A DNA stretch of 53,018 bases from Kiritimatiellia bacterium (GTDB lineage Bacteria > Verrucomicrobiota > Kiritimatiellia > RFP12 > UBA1067). The notes beneath the pieces are model-generated. The model was not told the DNA's origin. It saw nothing but the letters and a program-made list of their open reading frames with translations, and searched no databases. The stretch is from assembly GCA_017450695.1 (NCBI GenBank), contig JAFSTA010000203.1, forward strand, positions 1 to 53,018, given 5' to 3'. Both the position numbers and the translations under genes were made by a program. Shown here one piece after another: positions 9,472 to 17,839 of the stretch; within the stretch, counting starts at the first letter, position 1; every line of letters starts with the position of its first letter.

Positions 9472-10389
9472 TTACAGGTGTTGCAGATACGCCTGCGCCT
9501 CCAACGCCGCCATGCAACCCGTCCCGGCGGCAACGACAGCCTGTTTGTACACGCGGTCCTGAACATCGCCCGCTGCAAACACGCCGGGCACGGACGTGCG
9601 CGTCCGGTCGGTCACGAGATACCCGGCCGCATCGATCTCCACTTGACCCTGAAACGCGCTGGTGTTCGGCGTATGCCCGATCGCGACGAAAATCCCCTCC
9701 AGCGGCAAGTCGCGCACCTCGCCCGTCTTCACATTGCGGATACGGATTCCCTCGACCCGCTTCTCGCCCAGAAACTCCTCCGGCACGGAGTCCCACACGA
9801 CCTCGATTCCCGCCGTGCGCGTCACGCGGTCGGCGAGGACGGCAGAGGCTCGGAAGGCGTCACGCCGGTGAATCACCGTCACCGCGCTAGCCATCGTCGC
9901 GAGATGCAACGCATCGGTCAAGGCGGTGTCGCCGCCGCCGATGACCGCGACGCGCTTGCCCTTGAAGAAGGCACCGTCGCAGGTCGCGCAACTGGAGACG
10001 CCGCGCCCCTTCAGCCGCCGTTCCGACGGCAGCCCCAACCAGCGCGGGCTGGACCCCGTGGCGAGAATGACCGTCTCCGATTCCAGCGTCCCGCCTCCCA
10101 ACATGAGCGTCAGCTTCTTGGGCGTGACGGAGAAATCGCACGAAAGCACCTCGTCCGCCAGGAAGCGGACACCGAGGCGTTCCGCCTGTTTGCGCATGGT
10201 CTCGACCAGCGTCCCGCCCGGAACCGGGTTCTCGAATCCGGGAAAGTTTTCGATCTCCGGCGTTTGCGTCAGCTGGCCGCCCGGCATCATTCCCTCCAGC
10301 ACCAGCGGATGCAGGTTCGCGCGAGCCGCATAGATCGCGGCGGTTAAACCGGCAGGGCCGCTTCCGACAATCACCAGTTGTTCAGCCAT
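9472..10389 (-). CDS. trxB: Thioredoxin-disulfide reductase
   Basis: A 305-residue cytoplasmic flavoprotein that transfers electrons from NADPH to thioredoxin. It has the FAD-binding GSGPAGLTAAIYAARA at the N-terminus and the redox-active CATC (in SCATCDGAFF). The NADPH-binding GGGDTALTDAL and the FAD-contacting GVFAAGDV follow near the end. Length is normal. ATG at 10389 follows AAGGAG. It sits between plsY and the ABC exporter on the minus strand, closely spaced. Confidence 0.96.
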   Translation of the reverse strand: MAEQLVIVGSGPAGLTAAIYAARANLHPLVLEGMMPGGQLTQTPEIENFPGFENPVPGGTLVETMRKQAERLGVRFLADEVLSCDFSVTPKKLTLMLGGGTLESETVILATGSSPRWLGLPSERRLKGRGVSSCATCDGAFFKGKRVAVIGGGDTALTDALHLATMASAVTVIHRRDAFRASAVLADRVTRTAGIEVVWDSVPEEFLGEKRVEGIRIRNVKTGEVRDLPLEGIFVAIGHTPNTSAFQGQVEIDAAGYLVTDRTRTSVPGVFAAGDVQDRVYKQAVVAAGTGCMAALEAQAYLQHL

Positions 10390-10401
10390 GCGAAGCGCTC
10401 C

Positions 10402-11040
10402 TTATTTTCCCTTGCCGAAGGTGAAGTGCGGCTCAGTTCCCGCGATCAACCGCTTGATGTTGGAACGGTGCCGCCAGATCACCAACGCCGCAAGGACAGT
10501 CAGGACGATCGGCAGCACGAGATCGTGGTTCTTCGGGTATTCCAGCACCCATACCGTCACCGCCAGCGCCGCCGCGCCCGAACAGGAGGCGACGGACATA
10601 TACCGCAATGTCAACAGCACGAGAAGCCAGGTGCCGAACGCGATCCCGAACGCCAGCGGCACGATGCCGACCAGCATCCCCGCACTGGTGGCGACTCCCT
10701 TACCCCCCTTGAAATGCAGGAAGCAAGTCCACGAATGCCCCAGCACGGTCATCACGCCGCAGAACAGTTTCAGGTACTGCGGATTCCCCGCATCCCCCAG
10801 TTTCAGGCAGAGCCACGGAATCAGCGTGGTTCCCGCAACGCCCTTGAGGAAATCCAGCAGGAAGGTCAGCAATCCCCACGACTTGCCGACGGAACGATAC
10901 ACGTTCGTCGCGCCGATGTTCCCGCTGCCGACCGTGCGGATATCCACGCCCTTGCATTTGGCGATGACAAACCCGAACGGAATCGACCCGAGCAGATATG
11001 CCAAAACCCCGCCCACGATCCAAACCCAAACCGCATTCAT
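10402..11040 (-). CDS. plsY: Glycerol-3-phosphate acyltransferase PlsY
   Basis: A 212-residue multi-pass membrane enzyme that acylates glycerol-3-phosphate from acyl-phosphate, the first step of phospholipid synthesis. The three family motifs are present: GSIPFGFVIAK, GSGNIGATNVYR and GHSWTCFLHFKGGKGVATS. ATG at 11040 follows AAGGAG by seven to eight bases. It is the first gene of the plsY-trxB-ABC-hydrolase run. Confidence 0.96.
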   Translation of the reverse strand: MNAVWVWIVGGVLAYLLGSIPFGFVIAKCKGVDIRTVGSGNIGATNVYRSVGKSWGLLTFLLDFLKGVAGTTLIPWLCLKLGDAGNPQYLKLFCGVMTVLGHSWTCFLHFKGGKGVATSAGMLVGIVPLAFGIAFGTWLLVLLTLRYMSVASCSGAAALAVTVWVLEYPKNHDLVLPIVLTVLAALVIWRHRSNIKRLIAGTEPHFTFGKGK

Positions 11041-11111
11041 GCTGCTTTACTCCTTACCTTTATGGAATTCAATTCCCCTGACGGGGAAACACAACACGCA
11101 GAAGCACATCT

Positions 11112-11798
11112 CTACTCCACAACCTCAATCCACGAGGGGTCAAACTTAATTGCGGCTAAGAAATCGTTTTTGTTCAACTTGGGCGGTTTCCTGATACGTA
11201 ATTTCAGGCGACAATCAGGAGCAGTCGTTGAAATTGTGAATTGTGAACCATGCGGCTGCCATGTAAATTTTTTCTTATCGGTTGTGCGCTCGTAGCCTTC
11301 AAGATTATCATGTGAGTTCCATTCCCAATAGTAGTCTTCGGGGATGAAACGCAGAGCTTCCTCCTCGAACACAGAAACGGTTTCCAGTCCTTCCCCCTTT
11401 ATGAGAACGACCGTTCGGGTAGTCGCAAACTTTTTGCGTACTTCAGTAATCCTCCCATTCCAAATGCCAAGTATCATTTCCCCAAGACGATTCGGGTCTT
11501 CGGCATGAACGTTTTCAATGTCGAACGAATAGTCAGGCGAATTGCGCCCGCTGATTAGACGGATATTGCGAACAGTAAACGGATTTTTATTCTTCACAGT
11601 CTTGGCACTCCACGCCATCTGCCCTCGTATTACATTGATCCAACCATCTGAAGAAATTCGCTCCTCGCCTCCTATACAAGATGCAAAAATTCGTCGCCAT
11701 TCGCAGTCAGAAATGTTTGCATCCATTTTTTCTAGAAACAACTTAAATCGTTCACAAGCTAACTTTCGCCCGAATTCTTCTGTTAATATCGTTTTCAT
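11112..11798 (-). CDS. Hypothetical protein of the second restriction island
   Basis: A 228-residue soluble protein without signal peptide or membrane segment. I do not recognise a family with certainty. QMAWSAKTVKNKNPF followed later by ILGIWNGRITEV and RTVVLIKGEGLETV recalls type II restriction endonucleases. It is the last gene of a minus-strand group with the truncated cytosine methyltransferase and the NO VEIN-like protein. No ribosome-binding site precedes ATG at 11798, which lies seven bases after the upstream stop; translational coupling is likely. The function as a nuclease is inference from context. Confidence 0.55.
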   Translation of the reverse strand: MKTILTEEFGRKLACERFKLFLEKMDANISDCEWRRIFASCIGGEERISSDGWINVIRGQMAWSAKTVKNKNPFTVRNIRLISGRNSPDYSFDIENVHAEDPNRLGEMILGIWNGRITEVRKKFATTRTVVLIKGEGLETVSVFEEEALRFIPEDYYWEWNSHDNLEGYERTTDKKKFTWQPHGSQFTISTTAPDCRLKLRIRKPPKLNKNDFLAAIKFDPSWIEVVE

Positions 11799-11804
11799 AA
11801 GATT

Positions 11805-12575
11805 TTATGCCGCAATTTGCGCAATCCAAATTCGCTGCTCTGATTTCATGGTTCGCACCTCAAAGGATATGCCAGCGTTGAGCGGATTCTCAATTACGCG
11901 CGGTTTGGGCGTGTGGGCAAAATCTGTAACAACATACAAGAAAAATCTTGATGTCAAATATTGCGCCATCTTAAATTCTTTCTCCGTCAACTGAATCTGT
12001 CCTGAAGGCGTACGCAATCCTTTAACCTCAACTGCCAGAAACTCCTCCTGTGGTGGAGTCAACTTGAAGTCAAAGCCGCATCCATAAGCGGTAGTGCGTT
12101 GAATCGTACAATCCGAGAATTTCTGAATATTGCGGTAATTTTTCTCAAAGAAATTTTCTGCCGCCTGACCTGTCATCACCCGCCGAGCAAAAGCTGTCGT
12201 CTCATCGTCTTTTATTCCCGCAGCAATCGTTGTGCGGCCAATGGCGAGATCAACATCCATATCGCCCGCAAACTGAACTTTCATCAACTCAAGAAATTCT
12301 TGCAAACTCAATTTGTCGTATGTGTCTATGAATGCCTGACGACTAGGGCGTATCACTTTGTTCTTCCAACCAGTCCTTGAGTTTGGGAAATATGGGTCGA
12401 ATTCCTGCATGTAAAGCTTAACAGACGACGGCTTGCCGCCGACAGCATAAGCAAATGTATTATATGCTTCACCCAAAGTCTTTATACCTAACGCCGCCAA
12501 TCCCTCGCGGTTGAATTTGGAAAGAAACAACCCCGCAAGCATCATCTTTTTGTTTTCAATCGTCATTTCGCTCAT
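11805..12575 (-). CDS. DUF3883/NO VEIN-like protein, probable restriction component
   Basis: A 256-residue protein. Its C-terminal half reads EEFLAVEVKGLRTPSG, then QIQLTEKEFKMAQ, the pattern of the DUF3883 (NO VEIN C-terminal) domain, a PD-(D/E)xK-like fold common in restriction and defence genes. The N-terminal half (residues about 10-110) is helical and has an FDPYFPNSRTGW block. The ATG at 12575 is chosen because AAAGGA lies eight bases upstream; the open frame extends further but into the methyltransferase. It overlaps the truncated methyltransferase by four bases, pointing to coupled translation. Confidence 0.65.
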   Translation of the reverse strand: MSEMTIENKKMMLAGLFLSKFNREGLAALGIKTLGEAYNTFAYAVGGKPSSVKLYMQEFDPYFPNSRTGWKNKVIRPSRQAFIDTYDKLSLQEFLELMKVQFAGDMDVDLAIGRTTIAAGIKDDETTAFARRVMTGQAAENFFEKNYRNIQKFSDCTIQRTTAYGCGFDFKLTPPQEEFLAVEVKGLRTPSGQIQLTEKEFKMAQYLTSRFFLYVVTDFAHTPKPRVIENPLNAGISFEVRTMKSEQRIWIAQIAA

Positions 12576-13369
12576 GTCGGAATCCTTTCTTTGTTGCCGA
12601 ATGGCCGTTCGTCGAAATTGCTGTAGTAAGTTCTTGCAGCTTCTTTGTCCCATTCGGAAGAAAACACGCCTCTCCCGCCCAAAGACTGATACCCCAGCCT
12701 TATACCTCCGATTCCTACAAACAAGTCTATAAATGTGAATTCTCCTCTTTCTGGCGCAGGGAAAGGCACATCGGGCTTGAATGATTCGCCAGTCGGCAAC
12801 TCCCAAAGCAACATCTGATGGGATGTCTCGCAGACACAAAGCTGGTCATGCGGAAGCGGGGCGAGGTCTGCTGGTAGATAGTCGAGGAGGCAACCGAGGC
12901 CTCCGTCTGCTTGATACACCTTGACGGCCTGTGCGATTTTCGGCGAACGTTTCGCGAAATCTTTTGCGCGAACAATGACCATCGAATCATTGTTTGCCGG
13001 CAGATATTTGTGAACCACTTGGAAGACTGCGTAGAAATCCCCGTGCTTTCCCATCCCCTTGGGATAATCGGGATGTTCCGAGAGAAATTCTTGGCGCGGC
13101 ACAACGCCGATAAACTCAGCGGCGTAAATGTGCCTCTTGTCCTTCGTCCCGCAATAGAGCCAAAGTTCCGTAACCTTGCACCACCCCTCTCCCATTGATT
13201 CAGCCTCTTCTTTCGAAATCGGATAGTTGTAGAGATGGCGCCTGCCGATCCATTTCAATTGATCAGGCTCGCGTCTGTACGTGCCGACAAGCACCCGCTG
13301 TCGCGAGTCCGTCCATTGAGACGCGATTTCTTGCGCTTCCCTGTCCTTCTGTTTCTTCTTGGTCGCCAT
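12572..13369 (-). pseudogene. Cytosine-5 DNA methyltransferase, truncated after motif II
   Basis: The encoded protein has 265 residues. An N-terminal region of about 190 residues of unknown fold precedes the start of a C5-methyltransferase domain. Motif I is FTFIDLFVGIGGIRLG and motif II is VFSSEWDKEAARTYYSNF. The frame then ends at FGNKERIPT. The catalytic PCQ motif IV, ENV motif VI, the target-recognition domain and motifs VIII-X are absent from both this and other local frames. The downstream gene's ribosome-binding site lies exactly where the sequence diverges. A deletion that removed the rest of the gene is the simplest reading. Start ATG at 13369 follows AGAAGG. Confidence 0.8.
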
Positions 13370-13469
13370 GAAAACCTTCTGCAATTGCCCGTCCATGAGA
13401 GAATATTTTAGCAACTTTGGGGAATACGGGAAAGAATAAAAAGGCTGTATGCAATGCGCATCTCCCCGA

Positions 13470-14573
13470 TTACCGCTTTTCCTTCTCGGTTTCCTTTTTG
13501 TCTTCTTCCAGTGGCGGTGGCGGCTGGCCGAAGATGACGGCGGCGGGATTCTCCGACAGGTTCTGCAACAGGTCGCGGAAGGAACCTGTCGCGTCCCGCA
13601 CGTTCTGCAGGATGTCTGAGATGTTTCCGGACTGCTGTTTCATTGTCGTGTTGAGGGATTGCGCGGTCTGCTCCAACGCACCCGCCAGACCGGCGATCGA
13701 GGCGGCGTTCGTCGAGAGCAGGGAACGGAGCATCGTGGCGACCTCCACGTATTGCGTCGCCACCCCGTCCACATCGGTCCGGATCGAGTCCAGCATCGTG
13801 TTCGCCGATCCGGCGACGCCCGTCACGCAGTTCGCGATCCCCGCGACCTGGACGCTCTGGAGAATCTTCTGGAGATCGGCGTTGGAGGTGCGAAGTTCCC
13901 GAAGCAGGTTGGTCGATTCGCGGCTGATCCCTTCGACGTCGGCCGCCGCCAGACGGTTGGTCAGAAGATCCATCGTCGAGACGAAACGGTCGCCAATCGC
14001 ACGGAAATCGATCTTGCTCAATTTGAGAACCACCTCGTCCATCGTCCGCTTCAGGGTCTTCATCGTGCTGCTGATCGAGGGGATCACCTGATACTGCGCC
14101 TTCCACTCGAAGGACTCCATGTCCAGCTTCTCGCTCTCGAAGTAGTCGAGTTCGAGGAAGGAGAGTCCCGTCACGCCCGACGAGGTGATCTTGACACGCA
14201 ACCCCTGATCGATCAGGTGCTTCAGCACGCGGTCGGGCTTTTCGGAACCCAGCAGGCTGAACTTCTTCGGCTCCAGCGAAAGTACTACGCGAATCTGGCG
14301 CATATTTACGGCATTGGGCAGTTCGTCCGCATTCTTCTCATACGTGCCGTACACGAAGCCGATCTCCTCCACGGAACCCACCGGGACGCCGCGGTACTTC
14401 ACGGCGGAACCCGCATCCAGTCCTGCCACAGACTCCGTGAAATAGGTCTCCGCGAAGACCTTCTCCTGATTCAGCGCGCGTGAACTGGCAACGGCCAGCG
14501 CGATCAAAATCAAAATGAAACCGCTCAAGATGAAAAATCCGATTTTCGCAAAGTTCGATTTGTTCTCGTTCAT
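13470..14573 (-). CDS. MCE-domain lipid-transport protein (MlaD-like)
   Basis: A 367-residue protein anchored by one N-terminal helix (about residues 10-30) with the rest in the periplasm. The MCE domain follows: YFTESVAGLDAGSAVKYRGV then PVGSVEEIGF, the motif of MlaD/PqiB/Mce proteins. MCE proteins form hexameric rings that pass phospholipids between the membranes. The C-terminal third is helical, with repeated small hydrophobic stretches, and ends in a charged tail. It overlaps the ATPase gene by four bases (ATGA) and ends the permease-ATPase-MCE operon. Confidence 0.9.
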   Translation of the reverse strand: MNENKSNFAKIGFFILSGFILILIALAVASSRALNQEKVFAETYFTESVAGLDAGSAVKYRGVPVGSVEEIGFVYGTYEKNADELPNAVNMRQIRVVLSLEPKKFSLLGSEKPDRVLKHLIDQGLRVKITSSGVTGLSFLELDYFESEKLDMESFEWKAQYQVIPSISSTMKTLKRTMDEVVLKLSKIDFRAIGDRFVSTMDLLTNRLAAADVEGISRESTNLLRELRTSNADLQKILQSVQVAGIANCVTGVAGSANTMLDSIRTDVDGVATQYVEVATMLRSLLSTNAASIAGLAGALEQTAQSLNTTMKQQSGNISDILQNVRDATGSFRDLLQNLSENPAAVIFGQPPPPLEEDKKETEKEKR

Positions 14574-15346
14574 TTCATCACCTCATCCGTTGTCTTCTTC
14601 CTCTCCGGTTCCCGATTGAAAAACGCGCGCACTTTTTCGCTCGGCGGGTTGTCCCGCAATTCCGACGGGACGCCTGTCGCAATCATGCCTGCCGCCTCCC
14701 GGTCCAGCATGACGCAACGATCCGCAACCGCGTAAATGCTCGGCAACTCGTGCGTCACCATCACGACAGTCATTCGCTGCTCGTCCCGCAGACGCAGGAT
14801 CAGACGGTCGAGTTCCGCGCTGGTAATCGGGTCGAGTCCAGCCGACGGTTCGTCCAAAAACAGAATCTGCGGACTCAGCGCCAGCGATCGTGCGATCGCC
14901 GCGCGCTTGCGCATTCCACCGCTGATCTCGGCGGGAAAGAAGGTCGCGTACTCCTTCAACCCGACCTGCTCCAGTTTCATCAGGGCGAGCAGCCTCCGTG
15001 CGTCGGGCGGCAAAGCGGTGAATGACTCCAGCGGCACGCAGACGTTTTCCAGCAGGGTCATCGACCCGAAGAGCGCGCCGCTCTGGTACATGACGCCGAA
15101 GTGGCGGCGCGCGCGTTGCGCCTCCGCCGCGTCACCGCCGAAAATGCGGTCGCCCAGAATCCGGATCTCGCCGCTCAACGGCGGTTGCAATCCGATGATG
15201 TGCTTGAGGATCGTGCTCTTGCCACATCCAGAACCGCCGAGAATTACGAAAATCTCCCCCTCCCGCACCTCGAACGAGACGTGGTTCAAGATCGGCTTTC
15301 CGTATCCCGCCGTAAGGTCTGTTACTGTGATGACTGCCTGATTCAA
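14570..15346 (-). CDS. ABC transporter ATPase of the MCE/Mla lipid system (MlaF-like)
   Basis: A 258-residue ATPase. Walker A is GGSGCGKSTILKH, the signature region is ISGGMRKRAAIARSL (MRKR is typical of MlaF-type ATPases), Walker B is ILFLDEPSAGLD, and the switch histidine lies in VTHELPS. It would energise the adjacent permease. The start codon appears to be TTG at 15346, preceded by AGAGGGAAAG; no better ATG exists before Walker A. It is 13 bases downstream of the permease and overlaps the MCE gene. Confidence 0.92.
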   Translation of the reverse strand: MNQAVITVTDLTAGYGKPILNHVSFEVREGEIFVILGGSGCGKSTILKHIIGLQPPLSGEIRILGDRIFGGDAAEAQRARRHFGVMYQSGALFGSMTLLENVCVPLESFTALPPDARRLLALMKLEQVGLKEYATFFPAEISGGMRKRAAIARSLALSPQILFLDEPSAGLDPITSAELDRLILRLRDEQRMTVVMVTHELPSIYAVADRCVMLDREAAGMIATGVPSELRDNPPSEKVRAFFNREPERKKTTDEVMK

Positions 15347-15359
15347 CTTTCCCTCTGCG

Positions 15360-16451
15360 CTAGAATCCCATGAAATACGCCAACACCGCGAAACCGCCGT
15401 CGAAAATTGTGATCAGGACGAGGCTGCCGACCACCGAGGCGGTTGCCGCCCGACCGACCGCGTCCGCCGTCCTGCCCGTGCGCAACCCCTGCGTACAGCC
15501 GACCTGCCCGATGAGAAAGCCGAAGACCATCGACTTGCCCAACCCGAAAAGCGCGTTGTTCAGCGACAGGGAACCCGCGATGTGCTGGCAGTACGCGACG
15601 GCAGGAATGTCCATTGAGAGCAGGACAAAAGCCCCGCCGACCAATCCCGAAAGAATGGAGAAGATCGTCAGCGTCGGCATCACGAACGTCGCCGCCAACA
15701 CGCGGGGCAGGGTCAGGAACTCCGTCGGACTTAACCCGAAGGTCGTGAGCGCGTCGATCTCCTCGTTCACCTTCATCGTCCCCAGTTCCGCCGCGAACGC
15801 GGAGCCGGAACGGCCCGTCAGGATGATTCCCGTGATGATCGGTCCCAACTCGCGGAAGAGTCCGATGCAGATGAGGTCGGCAACGTAAATCTCCACCCCG
15901 AACTGCTTCAGCGAGGCCGCCGACATGAAGGCGAGAATCAAACCGATCAAAAACCCGACCAGCATCGTGATGGGAAGCGCGTCCATACCTGCCCGTTCGA
16001 AGTTCAGCCAGAAGTCGCGCCACCGCAACCGGTGGGGGGAGAACAGAAGTCGGAGGAGGGCGACGACCGTCGCCCCGAAGTGCGCGAACTCATCCACCAT
16101 GTCGTTCCACAGCCCGACCGCAGACTCGCCCAACTGAACCAGCAGCTTCGTGCCGCGCTTACGCACGAACTGACCGGGCGACGATTCCGCGAAGCGCGCG
16201 GGATCGAACTGTTCCAGCGTTCGCGCCACCACGCCCTGCGCATCCCGGCACTGGATGGCGAACCCCTGCTTGGCCGAGGCGCGGTAGAGCGCGATCACGA
16301 ACGCCTCCCCCGTCCCGTCGAGGAACTGAACCCGGTCGGCATCCAGCGACAGCGAATCCGCAGCCTTCAATCCCTTGACGGCTTTCCGATTCTTGCGCCA
16401 CAGGTTCTCAATCGCCCCCTGTGTACATTGCTCCGGTAATTCAATCAACAT
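15360..16451 (-). CDS. MlaE-family lipid-transport permease with N-terminal STAS-like domain
   Basis: The C-terminal 250 residues are an MlaE permease with several membrane helices, ending in LAYFMGF. Signature stretches are IITGIILTGRSGSAFAAELG and TMKVNEEIDALTTFGL. The first 110 residues are soluble with a STAS-like pattern (LSLDADRVQFLDGTGEAFV), a fusion in which the usual separate MlaB partner is part of the permease. ATG at 16451 gives 363 residues; it lies six bases after a TATACT element on the minus strand, so the message may be leaderless. An ATG at 16475 is an alternative. Neither has a ribosome-binding site. Confidence 0.88.
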   Translation of the reverse strand: MLIELPEQCTQGAIENLWRKNRKAVKGLKAADSLSLDADRVQFLDGTGEAFVIALYRASAKQGFAIQCRDAQGVVARTLEQFDPARFAESSPGQFVRKRGTKLLVQLGESAVGLWNDMVDEFAHFGATVVALLRLLFSPHRLRWRDFWLNFERAGMDALPITMLVGFLIGLILAFMSAASLKQFGVEIYVADLICIGLFRELGPIITGIILTGRSGSAFAAELGTMKVNEEIDALTTFGLSPTEFLTLPRVLAATFVMPTLTIFSILSGLVGGAFVLLSMDIPAVAYCQHIAGSLSLNNALFGLGKSMVFGFLIGQVGCTQGLRTGRTADAVGRAATASVVGSLVLITIFDGGFAVLAYFMGF

Positions 16452-16475
16452 GCGGTTAGTATAGCGTTTTTCCAT

Positions 16476-16843
16476 TCGTTTGAATACAAAAAACGGCGGG
16501 AGCTTTCAACTTGTCGCGTCGCATCGTTATCTTTTGCCTCCCATAGCGGGAGGGTCACGCATGGATTAGGCGACAACACAGACAACTTGAAACAGCTCAA
16601 GAATGGACGGCTCGCAACCGCGAGCCGGATGAGTACCGTCGCGCGGTTGCGCAACGACCACCAGTGTATTGTTTATCAGTTGTTCGGGGAAGCGACCCCC
16701 CTTGTCGCTTCACGGCGAACGGGAGGGACGCGCTCGCGCGTCCTCCGAAGCCGTGCGTAGGAAGGATCGCGTCCGCATTGCATATCCGGAATATCCGGTC
16801 TAACACGCTTCTCAGCTTCCCCGCCTCTCAGCCGCCCCACTTT
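16476..16843. other. Intergenic region with two hairpins
   Basis: No gene seen. CCTCCC/GGGAGG (16537-16553, five-base loop) and CGGCTCGC/GCGAGCCG (16608-16627, AACC loop) are perfect short stems. The second lies downstream of gluQ on the minus strand and could end its transcript, although no T run follows. Confidence 0.45.
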
Positions 16844-17839
16844 TCAGCCGACGATCACCTTAGGGAAGGCGTCGCGGACGCGGCGTGAGAGGACGGCGGG
16901 ACAGTGCGGGACCGAGGAACGGCGGAAACGCGGGAGGAAGTCGGGGAGCGACACCTCCTCGCCAAAAGCCGCCCAACCGCACCACCAGCCGAGCAGACCG
17001 AGCACCTGCTGTGCGGTGTACCCCGCTTCGCGGAACGCCGAGATGCGGGTGTCGCCATGACGTTTCGCCAATCGATGACCGTCCTCGCTCACGACCAGCG
17101 GTACATGGTAGAAGGAGGGGGGTGTCAAGCCCAATGCGCGGTAGAGAAGAAGCTGCCGTGGCGTGGTGGAGAGCAGGTCGTCGCCCCGCACCACCTCGGT
17201 AATCCCCATCGCCGCATCATCCACCACGACGGCGAGCATGTAACCCGCGCCCTGCGGATGCCGGGCGATCACGAAGTCGCCGACGGCCTGTGACACATCC
17301 TGCGAGAACTCGCCGCAAAAGCCGTCCTCGAACGAGACGACGGCGTTATCCGGAACGCGGAACCGCCAAGCGGGGAGACGGCCGCGCGGAAGCGCGCGTT
17401 GCGCCGCCTCGTAGTCCACAAAGCGATCGCGACAGAGACCGGGATAAAACAGTCCCTCCTCGGTGTGCGGGGCGGATTGCCCCGCTTCGACATCGGCGCG
17501 GGTGCAGACGCAAGGATACACCAGCCCCTGTTCCCGCAGACGACGCAACGCGGCGGCGTAGAGGGGAAGCCGTTCCGATTGCGTGTAGGGCGCATACGGC
17601 CCGCCGCAGTCGGGGCCTTCATCCCAATCAAACCCGAGCCAGCGGAGGTCTTCGATGGCCGAGGCGTGTGCGCCGGGCTTCACCTTGGGGTGGTCGAGAT
17701 CCTCCATGCGCAGGACAAGTTTTCCGCCCGACTCCCGCGCCCGAAGCCAGGCGATGAGAAAGGTACGCGCATTGCCGAGGTGAAGCGCCCCCGTGGGACT
17801 GGGGGCCAGCCGTCCGCGATAGATCCGTTCGGTGGTCAT
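16844..17839 (-). CDS. gluQ: Glutamyl-Q tRNA(Asp) synthetase
   Basis: A 331-residue paralogue of glutamyl-tRNA synthetase lacking the anticodon-binding domain. It attaches glutamate to the queuosine base of tRNA(Asp). It starts RGRLAPSPTGALHLGNARTF (HIGH motif as HLGN) and has the degenerate KMSKS motif as LAKRHGD. The zinc-site cysteines in YPCVCTRADV and the later YPGLC agree with GluQRS. The ATG at 17839 overlaps the folC stop by four bases (ATGA), so the two form an operon. Confidence 0.92.
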   Translation of the reverse strand: MTTERIYRGRLAPSPTGALHLGNARTFLIAWLRARESGGKLVLRMEDLDHPKVKPGAHASAIEDLRWLGFDWDEGPDCGGPYAPYTQSERLPLYAAALRRLREQGLVYPCVCTRADVEAGQSAPHTEEGLFYPGLCRDRFVDYEAAQRALPRGRLPAWRFRVPDNAVVSFEDGFCGEFSQDVSQAVGDFVIARHPQGAGYMLAVVVDDAAMGITEVVRGDDLLSTTPRQLLLYRALGLTPPSFYHVPLVVSEDGHRLAKRHGDTRISAFREAGYTAQQVLGLLGWWCGWAAFGEEVSLPDFLPRFRRSSVPHCPAVLSRRVRDAFPKVIVG

